A stretch of 64,000 nt of DNA from Salinarimonas rosea DSM 21201. Lineage in GTDB: Bacteria > Pseudomonadota > Alphaproteobacteria > Rhizobiales > Beijerinckiaceae. Location of the stretch: contig NZ_AUBC01000004.1 of NCBI RefSeq assembly GCF_000429045.1, positions 1 to 64,000 of the forward strand, given 5' to 3'. A program made the translations under genes and the position numbers. Shown piece by piece: positions 49,826 to 58,015 of the stretch. The stretch's first letter is position 1, and every line of letters starts with the position of its first letter. A model generated the notes under the pieces. The model was not told the DNA's origin. It saw only the letters and a program-made list of their open reading frames with translations, and did not search any database.

Positions 49826-51025
49826 TTGTCCGCAGAGCCCCGCATCGCCGCCCTCATCGTCGCCGCGGGCCGCGGCGCACGTGCCGGGACGGGCGATCCC
49901 AAGCAGTACCGTCTCGTCGGCGGCGCGAGCGTGCTCGGCCGCGTGCTCGCCGTCTTCGGCACGCACGCGGCGATCGACCGCATCCTCGTCGTCACCCACC
50001 CGGACGACGGCGATTTCTACGCCCGCGTCGTCGCCGTCCTCGATCCGCCCGCACGCGAGAAGCTGGCCTCGCCGGTGCCCGGCGGCGCCACGCGCCAGGC
50101 GTCCGTCGCCCGCGGGCTGGTGCGCCTCGCGGAGCTCGGCGCCGCGGGGATCGTTCTCGTCCACGACGCGGCGCGTCCGTTCCTCTCCCCCGCCCTGATC
50201 GATCGCGCCATCGCCGCGACGCAGGAGACCGGCGCGGCGATCCCCGGCGTCGCCGTCGTCGACACGGTCAAGCGCGTGGACGAGACGGGCCGGGTCGTGG
50301 AGACGCCGCCGCGGGCCAGCCTGCGCGCCGTGCAGACGCCCCAGGGCTTCCGCTTCGCGTCCCTGCTCGAGGCCCACCGCGCCGCCGCCGATGCGGGTCG
50401 CGAGGACTTCACGGACGATGGCGCGTTGATGGAGTGGGCGGGGCATCCCGTCACCGTGTTCGAGGGCGAGGCGGGCAACATCAAGCTCACCCGCCCGGAG
50501 GATTTCGCCGCCGCGGGCGGCGAGGAGGCGCGCATGATCACCCGTCTCGGCACCGGATTCGACGTCCACGCCTTCACCGAGGGCGACCACGTCTGGCTCG
50601 GCGGGGTTCGCATCCACCACGAGCGTGGCGTGCTCGCCCATTCGGACGGCGACGTCGTGCTCCACGCGCTCACCGACGCGCTGCTCGGCGCGCTGGCGGA
50701 GGGCGACATCGGCACGCATTTCCCGCCCTCCGACCCGAAGTGGAAGAGCGCCTCCTCGGACCGCTTCCTCGCCTTCGCGGCGGAGCGCGTGCGGGCGCGC
50801 GGCGGGGTGATCGATCTCCTCGACGCGACGATCCTGGCGGAGGCGCCCAAGGTCGGGCCGCACCGCGAGGCCATGCGCGAGGCGATCGCGCGCGCCGCCG
50901 ACGTGCCGGTCGCGCGCGTCTCGATCAAGGCGACGACGACCGAGCGGCTCGGCTTCACCGGCCGGCGCGAGGGCATCGCCGCGCAGGCGGCGGCGACGAT
51001 CCGATTGCCGGAGGAACACGCGTGA
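49826..51025 (+). CDS. ispDF: Bifunctional 2-C-methyl-D-erythritol 4-phosphate cytidylyltransferase / 2,4-cyclodiphosphate synthase
   Basis: Non-mevalonate isoprenoid enzyme of 399 residues. IspD half: [29 protein letters not shown] and [10 protein letters not shown]-like [11 protein letters not shown]. IspF half from about residue 237: [21 protein letters not shown] with the zinc Dx[19 protein letters not shown], and [17 protein letters not shown]. The TTG start has AGGA eight bases upstream. The fusion is typical of alpha- and epsilonproteobacteria. The stop overlaps the GTG of cinA. Confidence 0.95.
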   Translation: MSAEPRIAALIVAAGRGARAGTGDPKQYRLVGGASVLGRVLAVFGTHAAIDRILVVTHPDDGDFYARVVAVLDPPAREKLASPVPGGATRQASVARGLVRLAELGAAGIVLVHDAARPFLSPALIDRAIAATQETGAAIPGVAVVDTVKRVDETGRVVETPPRASLRAVQTPQGFRFASLLEAHRAAADAGREDFTDDGALMEWAGHPVTVFEGEAGNIKLTRPEDFAAAGGEEARMITRLGTGFDVHAFTEGDHVWLGGVRIHHERGVLAHSDGDVVLHALTDALLGALAEGDIGTHFPPSDPKWKSASSDRFLAFAAERVRARGGVIDLLDATILAEAPKVGPHREAMREAIARAADVPVARVSIKATTTERLGFTGRREGIAAQAAATIRLPEEHA

Positions 51026-51534
51026 TTTTTCCCGACGAGATGCGCGATCGCGCGACAGCCCTGCTCGACACCTATCGCGAGGCGGGCCTGCGGATCGTCA
51101 CCGCCGAGAGCTGCACCGGCGGCCTGATCGCGGGCCTGCTCACCGACATCGCCGGCTCGTCCTCGGTGGTCGAGCGGGGCTTCGTCACCTATTCCAACGA
51201 GGCCAAGATCGAGTGCCTCGGCGTGCCGGCCGGGATCATCGCCGCCCACGGCGCGGTGAGCGAGCAGACCGCCCGCGCCATGGCCGAGGGTGCGCTCTCC
51301 GCCTCCCGCGCGGACGTCTCTGTCGCGGTCACCGGCATAGCCGGGCCGGGCGGCGGCTCCGCCGAGAAGCCGGTCGGCCTCGTGCATTTCGGCCTCGCCC
51401 GCCGCCGCGGGGCGACCCGGCATCTCGAGATGCGCTACGGCGACCTCGGGCGCTCGATGGTGCGGCTGCGGACGGTGGCGGATGCGCTCGGGATGCTGGA
51501 GAGGGCTTTGCGACTCGACCAGGCAGCGGGTTAG
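51022..51534 (+). CDS. cinA: CinA-family nicotinamide-nucleotide amidohydrolase
   Basis: A 170-residue protein corresponding only to the C-terminal amidase domain of CinA (PncC): [23 protein letters not shown] with the catalytic Ser/Cys region, [10 protein letters not shown], and [19 protein letters not shown]. It deamidates NMN in pyridine nucleotide recycling. GTG start overlapping ispDF by four bases. Confidence 0.93.
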   Translation: MIFPDEMRDRATALLDTYREAGLRIVTAESCTGGLIAGLLTDIAGSSSVVERGFVTYSNEAKIECLGVPAGIIAAHGAVSEQTARAMAEGALSASRADVSVAVTGIAGPGGGSAEKPVGLVHFGLARRRGATRHLEMRYGDLGRSMVRLRTVADALGMLERALRLDQAAG

Positions 51535-51535
51535 G

Positions 51536-51715
51536 TGTCACCCCGGGTCGCGGAGCGGGCCCGGGGCCCAGATCCGCAGGGGTGTGCCGAGCGTGCGCGG
51601 TAGCGCGCGCGTCCACGAACGCTGCCGGAGGCGCCTCGCGCCGCGGCGCCGGCGCGCCGCTCTTCGAAGGCCTGTGGTTCTGGGCGCCGGACTGCCTTCG
51701 GCATCCGGGATGACA
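51536..51715. repeat. 180-bp MITE-like element with terminal inverted repeats
   Basis: Ends are TGTCACCCCGG (51,536-51,546) and CCGGGATGACA (51,705-51,715), inverted with one mismatch in 11. A strong internal hairpin, CCCCGGG / CCCGGGG (51,541-51,566), lies at the left end. It has no coding capacity and fills the gap between the convergent cinA and ratA genes, stopping one base and three bases from their stops. It may also act as a two-way terminator. Confidence 0.6.
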
Positions 51716-51718
51716 TGC

Positions 51719-52168
51719 TCACCCGTAGATCGCGTCCGCCCGCTCCTCGAACGCCTCGGAGAACTTGCGGAAGGCGCGGTCGAACATCGTACCCATCAGC
51801 ATGCCGAGGGCGAAGTTCTTGAACTCGTAGTTGATGTAGAACTCCACGTCGCACGCGCCCTCGCCCGCCGGCTTGAAGGTCCAGCGGTTCTCCATGTAGC
51901 GGAACGGACCGTTGACGTACTCGACGTCGATCCGCGCACGCGCGCGATCGAGGGTGACGCGGCTCGTGAAGCTCTCGCGGATGCGCTTGTAGCCCACCGT
52001 CATGTCGGCGACGAGCGTCTCCACCCCCTCCCCGCTCTGCACCTTGCGACGGACCTTCAGGTCCTCGCACAGTGGCACGAACTTCGGGTACTGCTCGACG
52101 TCCGCGACGAGGGCGAACATCTCCTCCGGCGTGTGCCGGACGCGGCGTGTGGTGCGGAAGGACGGCAT
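51719..52168 (-). CDS. RatA/COQ10-type SRPBCC protein
   Basis: A 149-residue START/polyketide-cyclase fold protein: RRVRHTPEEMFALVADVEQYPKFVPLC at the start and FYINYEFKNFALGMLMG near the end. In E. coli the homologue RatA was reported to inhibit ribosome association; the mitochondrial homologue Coq10 binds ubiquinone. The latter role is more likely in an alphaproteobacterium. It starts 12 bases after the lipA stop. Confidence 0.9.
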   Translation of the reverse strand: MPSFRTTRRVRHTPEEMFALVADVEQYPKFVPLCEDLKVRRKVQSGEGVETLVADMTVGYKRIRESFTSRVTLDRARARIDVEYVNGPFRYMENRWTFKPAGEGACDVEFYINYEFKNFALGMLMGTMFDRAFRKFSEAFEERADAIYG

Positions 52169-52180
52169 GGCGGCGGCCGG

Positions 52181-53149
52181 TCAGCGACCGAGCTTGGCGA
52201 GGCGCGCGGCCTTGAGCCGCGCGAAGTCGTCGCCCGCGTGGTAGGAGGAGCGCGTCAGCGGTGACGCGGAAACGAGCAGGAAGCCTTTCGCGTAGGCAGT
52301 CGTCTGGTAGGCCTCGAACTCGTCGGGCGTCACGTAGCGGATCACCGGGTGGTGCTTGCGCGTCGGCTGCAGGTACTGGCCGATCGTCATGAAGTCGACC
52401 TCCGCCGAGCGCAGGTCGTCCATGAGCTGGAGCACCTCGTTGCGCTCCTCGCCGAGCCCGACCATGATCCCGGACTTGGTGAAGATCGTCGGATCCAGCT
52501 CCTTCACCTGCTGGAGCAGGCGGATGGAATGGAAGTAGCGCGCGCCGGGGCGCACCTTCAGGTACTTCGACGGGACGGTCTCGAGATTGTGGTTGAACAC
52601 GTCGGGGCGCGCCGCGACCACGATCTCGAGCGCGCCGGGCTTCCTCAGGAAGTCGGGGGTGAGCACCTCGATCGTGGTCTTGGGCGAGCGCGCGCGGATG
52701 GCGCCGATCACCTGTGCGAAGTGCTCGGCGCCGCCGTCCTCGAGATCGTCGCGGTCGACCGAGGTGATCACCACGTGCTCGAGGCCCAGCTTCTCCACCG
52801 CGAGCGCGATGTGCTCGGGCTCTCGGGCGTCGAGCGCCTCGGGCATGCCGGTCTTGACGTTGCAGAAGGCGCAGGCGCGGGTGCACGTGTCGCCCATGAT
52901 CATGAAGGTGGCGTGCTTCTTCGTCCAGCACTCGCCCACGTTCGGGCAGCCGGCCTCCTCGCAGACCGTGACGAGCCCGTTCTCCTTGACGATCCGCTTC
53001 GTCTCCGCCCAGCCGGGAGAGCCCGGCGCCTTGACGCGGATCCAGTCCGGCTTGCGCTGGAGCGGCTGGTCGGGCCGATGCGCCTTCTCGGGATGGCGCG
53101 GGCGGGCGGCGCGGGTGTCCTTGGCGAGGAGGTCGAGAACGACGGTCAT
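52181..53149 (-). CDS. lipA: Lipoyl synthase
   Basis: Radical SAM enzyme of 322 residues that inserts sulfur into octanoyl groups of E2 and H proteins. Auxiliary cluster cysteines 63, 68 and 74 ([12 protein letters not shown]) and radical SAM cysteines 89, 93 and 96 ([10 protein letters not shown]) are all present, with the C-terminal serine of SSYHAGD. The ATG at 53,149 follows GGGAGAGC. It functionally supports the lipoylated pyruvate dehydrogenase genes nearby. Confidence 0.96.
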   Translation of the reverse strand: MTVVLDLLAKDTRAARPRHPEKAHRPDQPLQRKPDWIRVKAPGSPGWAETKRIVKENGLVTVCEEAGCPNVGECWTKKHATFMIMGDTCTRACAFCNVKTGMPEALDAREPEHIALAVEKLGLEHVVITSVDRDDLEDGGAEHFAQVIGAIRARSPKTTIEVLTPDFLRKPGALEIVVAARPDVFNHNLETVPSKYLKVRPGARYFHSIRLLQQVKELDPTIFTKSGIMVGLGEERNEVLQLMDDLRSAEVDFMTIGQYLQPTRKHHPVIRYVTPDEFEAYQTTAYAKGFLLVSASPLTRSSYHAGDDFARLKAARLAKLGR

Positions 53150-53299
53150 GCTCTCCCGATCCGGCTTGGCGCCCGCGCGATGCGCAGGCTCGTGGCGTCG
53201 CCTTGATCTAGGGCGTCGCCGCGCAAGACGCAAATCCCACGCGGCGAGGGACCGCACGCCGGATGCAGGTCAGGCCCGCGCTCGCCGCGCGCGCGGCGC

Positions 53300-53554
53300 T
53301 TATCGCGCCCTGCGGCCCTGGACCATGCCGAGGATCCACAGGAAGACGATGGCGCCGATCGTCGCCACCACGATCGAGGCCAGGTTGAAGCCCTCGCGGA
53401 ACTCGAAGCCCAGGAGAGAGGCGATGAAGCCGCCGACGATGGCGCCGATGATGCCGACGACGAGGTTGGTCAGGAGGCCGTGGTTGCGGCCGGTGACCTT
53501 CTCCGCGATGAAGCCGGCGATGATGCCGACGACGATCCAGGCGATGATGGACAT
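53300..53554 (-). CDS. GlsB/YeaQ/YmgE-family stress-response membrane protein
   Basis: An 84-residue protein with three hydrophobic segments and the family pattern IIAWIVVGIIAGFIAEKVTG followed by VVGIIGAIVGGFIASLLGF. Members are called transglycosylase-associated proteins but lack a known enzymatic role. A ribosome site GGGGAGC precedes the ATG. Confidence 0.92.
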   Translation of the reverse strand: MSIIAWIVVGIIAGFIAEKVTGRNHGLLTNLVVGIIGAIVGGFIASLLGFEFREGFNLASIVVATIGAIVFLWILGMVQGRRAR

Positions 53555-53637
53555 GGAATTTCAGCTCCCCGATGGACGATGATCGTGGCCGTAACGCGCG
53601 GCCTCGTGCGGGCGTTCCGCCGCAGGCGAGGCGCCGA

Positions 53638-54285
53638 TCACTGCCGGCGGGCGTAGCGATCGAAGAAGCGCTGCGCCTGCGCCTGCGCAGCGGGGAGCGC
53701 GGCGCTCGCCTGCTGCAGGTCGAAGCGCGCCCGGTCCATGTCCCAGCGCAGATCGTCGATGCGGTCTCGGATCTCGTCGATTCGCTCGCGCCGATCGGTG
53801 GCCGAGAGGGTCCGGTCGTCGCGCAGCTCGTCCATGCGCCGGCGGAGTCTGTCGCGCTCGCTGTCGCCGTTGCGCAGCCGGCTCTCGGCGGAGGCGACGC
53901 GCCGCTCGGCGGCGCCGAGACGCGCGCCGATCTCGCGCCCCTCGAGGAAGGGACCCGCGACGCTCGCCGGGCACAGGCCGTGATAGCTGTCGTTGTCGCG
54001 GCCGGTGGCGAAGCCGTTCTGCGGCGTGCAGTACAGCAGCACGCCCGAATCCCAGCCGCTGCGGTAGGCCGCGACGTCCGGAACGATGTCGAAGTTGGCG
54101 CACACCCGCGCATGGCTCTCGAGCCGCGAGGGCGCGTGACCCTCCGCCCCGTCCCGCTGCCCGATGCTGGACCAGTCTTCCGCCCGGCATTCCTCGCGGG
54201 TGATCGTCGCGCAGCCCGACAGGCCGATCGCGAGCACCGCGAGGGCAGGCACCGCGAGCGCCAGGGTCCTCGACTTCATGATCAT
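53638..54285 (-). CDS. DUF2799 lipoprotein
   Basis: A 215-residue lipoprotein: signal helix then LSGC lipobox (Cys25). The middle contains ECRAEDWSSIGQRDGAEGH and LLYCTPQNGFATGRDNDSYHGLCP, the DUF2799 signature. The C-terminal half (about 115-200) is an arginine- and glutamate-rich coiled coil. Function unknown. Confidence 0.85.
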   Translation of the reverse strand: MIMKSRTLALAVPALAVLAIGLSGCATITREECRAEDWSSIGQRDGAEGHAPSRLESHARVCANFDIVPDVAAYRSGWDSGVLLYCTPQNGFATGRDNDSYHGLCPASVAGPFLEGREIGARLGAAERRVASAESRLRNGDSERDRLRRRMDELRDDRTLSATDRRERIDEIRDRIDDLRWDMDRARFDLQQASAALPAAQAQAQRFFDRYARRQ

Positions 54286-54381
54286 CGCCCCCGTTGAAGA
54301 TGGCGATTGGTTAAGCCGAGGCGCGGCGGAGACGCAAGGGCCGCGGGGGGCGTCCGCGATCGCCTCGCGAGACGCGGCGGA

Positions 54382-55122
54382 TCAGGCGAGCGCGCTGCGG
54401 TAGCCGAGGGCGGCAACGGCCGCGGCGCCGAGAAGCGCGAGCGCGACCACGCTCCAGGCGTCCCCCCAGTTCGCGACGGCGACGGCGACGAGGGCCCACG
54501 TCACGGAGACGGCATAGAACGGGATGGCGGGCACGCGCGCGAGCACCATGCCCGCCGTGGCGAGCGCGCCGATCAGGCACGCGAACGCCCAGCCCACCGG
54601 GCCGAGCCAGAGATCGTAGCCCGCTCCCACGAGCCCGATCGCGACCCACGAGGCCGCCGTGAGCCAGCCGGAATAGAGCGCCAGCGGCGCGCGCAGCAGC
54701 CAGCGGTCCTCCCGAGGGGTCCGCGCGAGCGCCACGAGGGCGAGGATCAGCATCACCCAGATCAGCACCGCGGCCCAGACGGCGCTCACCTGCGCCACGG
54801 CGAGCCAGGCGGCGCCGACGACGAGGCTGCCGGCGAGCGGCCAGCGCGGTCGGTCCCATGCGAGATCGTCCCCGCGGCGCACGAGGCCGAACGCGGCGGA
54901 CGTCAGGAGCCACAGGTAGATCGCTCCCCAGATCCCGAAGGCATAGCCCGCCGGCTGGACCGGCGGGTCGACCTGCGGCACGGGAAACAGGTCCGGATCG
55001 AAGCCGGCGAAGGGAAACGCCAGCGGCGCGGTCGCGAAGGCGAGCGAGGCGGCCGCGACGAGGACGGCCTTCATGCGCCGCGTGTCGGCCGCGCCGTCGC
55101 GCGGGGGGCCGGGTTCGGGCAT
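54382..55122 (-). CDS. TspO/MBR-like tryptophan-rich membrane protein
   Basis: The ATG at 55,122 has a strong GAGGAGG site and gives 246 residues. Seven or so helices are seen, with VQPAGYAFGIWGAIYLWLLT and SVTWALVAVAVANWGDAWSV. These resemble the broader TspO/MBR clan but the protein is longer than the five-helix TspO. The role is unknown; TspO proteins bind tetrapyrroles. The gene ends beside the lpdA start-to-finish block on the same strand, 20 bases upstream of whose stop it begins. Confidence 0.7.
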   Translation of the reverse strand: MPEPGPPRDGAADTRRMKAVLVAAASLAFATAPLAFPFAGFDPDLFPVPQVDPPVQPAGYAFGIWGAIYLWLLTSAAFGLVRRGDDLAWDRPRWPLAGSLVVGAAWLAVAQVSAVWAAVLIWVMLILALVALARTPREDRWLLRAPLALYSGWLTAASWVAIGLVGAGYDLWLGPVGWAFACLIGALATAGMVLARVPAIPFYAVSVTWALVAVAVANWGDAWSVVALALLGAAAVAALGYRSALA

Positions 55123-55142
55123 GGGGCCTCCTCGTTCCGGGC

Positions 55143-56579
55143 TCACGTGTGAATCACCCGCCCATACGCATCGAGCACGCTCTCGTGCATCATCTCCGAC
55201 AGGGTCGGGTGCGGGAAGACCGTGTGCATCAGCTCTTCCTCGGTGGTCTCGAGGTTCATGGCCACCACGTAGCCCTGGATCAGCTCGGTGACCTCCGCGC
55301 CGATCATGTGGGCGCCGAGCAGCTTGCCGGTCTTGGCGTCGAAGATGGTCTTGACCATGCCCTCGGGCTCGCCGAGCGCGATCGCCTTGCCGTTGCCGGC
55401 GAAGGGGAAGCGGCCGACCTTGACCTGGAGCCCCTGCTCCTTCGCCTTGGCCTCGGTGAGGCCCACGGACGCCACCTGCGGGTGGCAGTAGGTGCAGCCC
55501 GGGATCATGCCCTTGTCCATGGCGTGGGTGTGGAGCCCGGCGATGGTCTCCACGCAGATGACGCCCTCGTGCTCGGCCTTGTGGGCGAGCATCGGGGGGC
55601 CGGCGACGTCGCCGATGGCGTAGACGCCCGGCACGTTGGTGCGGCCGAGCCCGTCTGTGGCGATCACCCCGCGCTCGATCTTGACGCCGAGCGCCTCGAG
55701 CCCGAGGCCCTCGACGTTGCCGACGACGCCCACCGCCGAGATCAGCCTGTCGGCCGTGATCTGCTGCGAGCCCTTGTCGGTCTCGATCGTCGCCGTGACC
55801 GAGCTGGACCCCTTCTCGACCTTGGCCACCTTGGCGGAGGTGAGGATCTTGATGCCCTGCTTCTCGAAGCGCTTGCGCGCCATCGCGGCGATCTCGGCGT
55901 CCTCGACGGGCAGGATTTGCGGCATCACCTCGACGACGGTGACCTCCGCGCCCATCGTGCGATAGAACGAAGCGAACTCGATGCCGATGGCGCCCGAGCC
56001 CATGACGAGGAGCGACTTCGGCATCTCCTTGGGGACCATGGCCTCGAAATAGGTCCAGATCAGCGTCTTGTCGGGCTCGATGCCCGGCAGCACGCGCGGG
56101 CGCGCGCCGGTGGCGACGACGATGTGCTTGGCCTTGTAGCTCCCCGGACCGAGCGCGCCCTTCGGCGCCGGCACCGGCGGGCCCTCGACGGACTTGGTGG
56201 CGGGCTTCACGGTCACCTCGCCGGCCTTGGCGATCGAGCCCTCGCCCCAGATCACGTCGACCTTGTTCTTCTTCAGCAGCATGCCGACGCCGCCGTTGAG
56301 CCGGCCGGAGACGCCGCGCGAGCGCTTCACCACGGCGCCGATGTCGAACGAGACGCCCTGGGCGGAGAGCCCGTAGTCGCCGGCATGCGACATGTAGTGG
56401 AAGATCTCGGCCGAGCGCAGCAGCGCCTTCGTCGGGATGCAGCCCCAGTTCAGGCAGATGCCGCCCAGATGCTCGCGGTCGACGACGGCGGTCTTCATCC
56501 CGAGCTGCGCCGCGCGGATCGCGGCGACGTAGCCGCCGGGACCGGCGCCGATGATGATCACGTCGTAGGTATCGGCCAT
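55143..56579 (-). CDS. lpdA: Dihydrolipoyl dehydrogenase (E3)
   Basis: FAD flavoprotein of 478 residues that reoxidises the lipoyl arms of pyruvate dehydrogenase. FAD motif VIIIGAGPGGYVAAI, redox disulfide Cys42/Cys47 in GICLNWGC, NAD-binding MGSGAIGIEFASF, GVYAIGDVAGPPMLAHKA, and the active-site His in HTVFPHPTLSEMM. It is separated from pdhC by a GNAT gene, a DUF559 gene and repeats. Confidence 0.96.
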   Translation of the reverse strand: MADTYDVIIIGAGPGGYVAAIRAAQLGMKTAVVDREHLGGICLNWGCIPTKALLRSAEIFHYMSHAGDYGLSAQGVSFDIGAVVKRSRGVSGRLNGGVGMLLKKNKVDVIWGEGSIAKAGEVTVKPATKSVEGPPVPAPKGALGPGSYKAKHIVVATGARPRVLPGIEPDKTLIWTYFEAMVPKEMPKSLLVMGSGAIGIEFASFYRTMGAEVTVVEVMPQILPVEDAEIAAMARKRFEKQGIKILTSAKVAKVEKGSSSVTATIETDKGSQQITADRLISAVGVVGNVEGLGLEALGVKIERGVIATDGLGRTNVPGVYAIGDVAGPPMLAHKAEHEGVICVETIAGLHTHAMDKGMIPGCTYCHPQVASVGLTEAKAKEQGLQVKVGRFPFAGNGKAIALGEPEGMVKTIFDAKTGKLLGAHMIGAEVTELIQGYVVAMNLETTEEELMHTVFPHPTLSEMMHESVLDAYGRVIHT

Positions 56580-56596
56580 GGTGAGGTCCCTCTCGT

Positions 56597-57214
56597 CTAG
56601 GGTCGGGCGCCCTCGACGGGGCGGGTCAGGAGGATCCAGCGGCTGTGCGGGGTGTAGCGGGCATGCTGGCGCACCGGCCGGGCATCGATCTCGGAGAAGC
56701 CCCGGCGCGCCAGGTGGGCGCGGAAGGCGGCGTTGGTCTCGTGGGTGGTGATGGCGAGCCGGTCGCAGCCGGCGGCGCGGGCGCGCGCGATGCCGGCATC
56801 GATCAGCGCCGCGCCGATGCCGCGCCCGCGACGCTCCGGCAGGACGGCGAGGTCGCGCAGCAGATAGGCGCCGTGCACCGTCGCCAGGAGCTCGTAGTGC
56901 GAGCGCTGGTCCGGCGGCAGCCGCAGGAGGGCGAGCCTGCCCATCCGGCGCGTCAGCTTCAGGGCGACGAGGGCGCCGACGACGGCGCCGTCCGCCTCGG
57001 CGACGACGGCGTTCTTCCACGACATCTCGCCCGAGGGCCGCGCGATCTCCGCCGCGGCGGCATCGAGCCAGGAGCGCCCGCCCCGCACGTCACGCGCGAA
57101 CACGCTCGCCACGTGGCCCGCATTGGCGACGTCCCACAGGACCGCGACGTCGCGCGCGTCCGCGGGCGTTGCGGGGCGCAGGGTGGCGGCGGCGAGGGTC
57201 GCGGCGTCAGGCAT
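56597..57214 (-). CDS. GNAT-family N-acetyltransferase
   Basis: A 205-residue acetyltransferase: TLRPATPADARDVAVLWDVAN at the start and the CoA-binding LAVLPERRGRGIGAALIDAG near residue 130, followed by ATTHETNAAFRAHLARRGF-like sequence. Substrate unknown. The start overlaps the stop of the DUF559 gene by eight bases, so the two are probably co-transcribed. Confidence 0.87.
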   Translation of the reverse strand: MPDAATLAAATLRPATPADARDVAVLWDVANAGHVASVFARDVRGGRSWLDAAAAEIARPSGEMSWKNAVVAEADGAVVGALVALKLTRRMGRLALLRLPPDQRSHYELLATVHGAYLLRDLAVLPERRGRGIGAALIDAGIARARAAGCDRLAITTHETNAAFRAHLARRGFSEIDARPVRQHARYTPHSRWILLTRPVEGARP

Positions 57215-57602
57215 GGGTGGGAACGATCTCGGCCAAGTGGGCGTGGACCGTGTCCATGACGACATCCATGTCGCGCAGGACGGTGTCGTTGGTGAAGCGC
57301 AGGACGCGGAAACCTTGCCGCGCGAGCGCCGTATCGCGCTCGACATCGCGCGCCTGCTGCGCGTCGTAGGAGTGGCTCGCTCCGTCGACCTCGATGATCA
57401 GCTTGTGCTTCAAGCAGCAGAAATCGACGACGTAGGAGCCGAGAGGGTACTGCCGGCGCCAGGATGTGCCTTCGAGTGGCACGCGCTTGCGCAAATGCCA
57501 CCAGAGGCGCTTCTCCGCGAAGGTCGTGTTCCGGCGCAGCGACCGTGCCGCCCGCCGAGCCGCGGGCGTGGTCGAGCTCTTCGGAGGTTGATTCCACGGC
57601 AT
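57207..57602 (-). CDS. DUF559 endonuclease-like protein (Vsr/very-short-patch fold)
   Basis: From the ATG at 57,602 the protein is 131 residues. The family pattern is intact: FAEKRLWWHLRKRVPLEGTSWRRQYPLG, SYVVDFCCLKHKLIIEVDGASHSYDA, with the DFCC...EVDG catalytic core, then VLRFTNDTVLRDMDVVM. The fold is that of Vsr and type II restriction enzymes; the biological role is unknown. In Hyphomicrobiales these genes often lie beside palindromic intergenic repeats, as here. The family is commonly seen as many paralogues per genome. Confidence 0.9.
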   Translation of the reverse strand: MPWNQPPKSSTTPAARRAARSLRRNTTFAEKRLWWHLRKRVPLEGTSWRRQYPLGSYVVDFCCLKHKLIIEVDGASHSYDAQQARDVERDTALARQGFRVLRFTNDTVLRDMDVVMDTVHAHLAEIVPTHA

Positions 57603-57634
57603 CGAAGATCCCCCTTCGAGAACATGTCCCAACG

Positions 57635-57998
57635 TGGACGACACCCGCCGACGATCTCCCCCCTCTCCCGCGCGGAGAGTGGCAGAGGGCGTGGGTGCCG
57701 CAGGACCAGCTCGCCCTCGATGTAGCCCCTGCACGCCCCACTCCACCGCCTCGCACCCGGCGAGACCCGCCCGACGACCCTCCTCCGTCCGCTTCGCGGC
57801 CACCTCCTCCGCAAGGGAGGAGAAAGTACCTGCATCCACGCCGGAGACCGAGCCGCCGACCTGGACGACACCCGCCGAGGGTCTCCCCTCTCCCTTGCGG
57901 AGAGGGGCCGGGGGTGTGGGTGCCGCAGGACCAGCTCGCTCTCTATGCGGCCCCTGCACGCCCCGCTCCACCGCCTCGCACCCCGCGAGACCCGCCCG
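57635..57998. repeat. Direct duplication of a 137-139 bp palindromic repeat
   Basis: Copy 1 (57,635-57,773) and copy 2 (57,862-57,998) both run TGGACGACACCCGCCGA ... CTCTCCC-hairpin ... GGGTGCCGCAGGACCAGCTC ... CGAGACCCGCCCG, 227 bases apart. The spacer 57,774-57,861 holds another hairpin pair (CCGCTTCGCGG and CTCCTCCGCAAGGGAGGAG) resembling module B at 33.98 kb. Together they occupy the 413-base gap 57,603-58,015 between the DUF559 gene and pdhC; no gene is seen. Confidence 0.8.
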
Positions 57999-58015
57999 GG
58001 AGGACGAGCCTCACC

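Noticed and set aside
51719-52168. Type II toxin RatA of a toxin-antitoxin pair
   Set aside because: No antitoxin gene (RatB) follows, and the neighbours lipA and cinA indicate the COQ10-like housekeeping version.
57635-57998. CRISPR array
   Set aside because: Only two long repeat copies with an 88-base spacer and internal hairpins; no short regular repeats and no cas genes.
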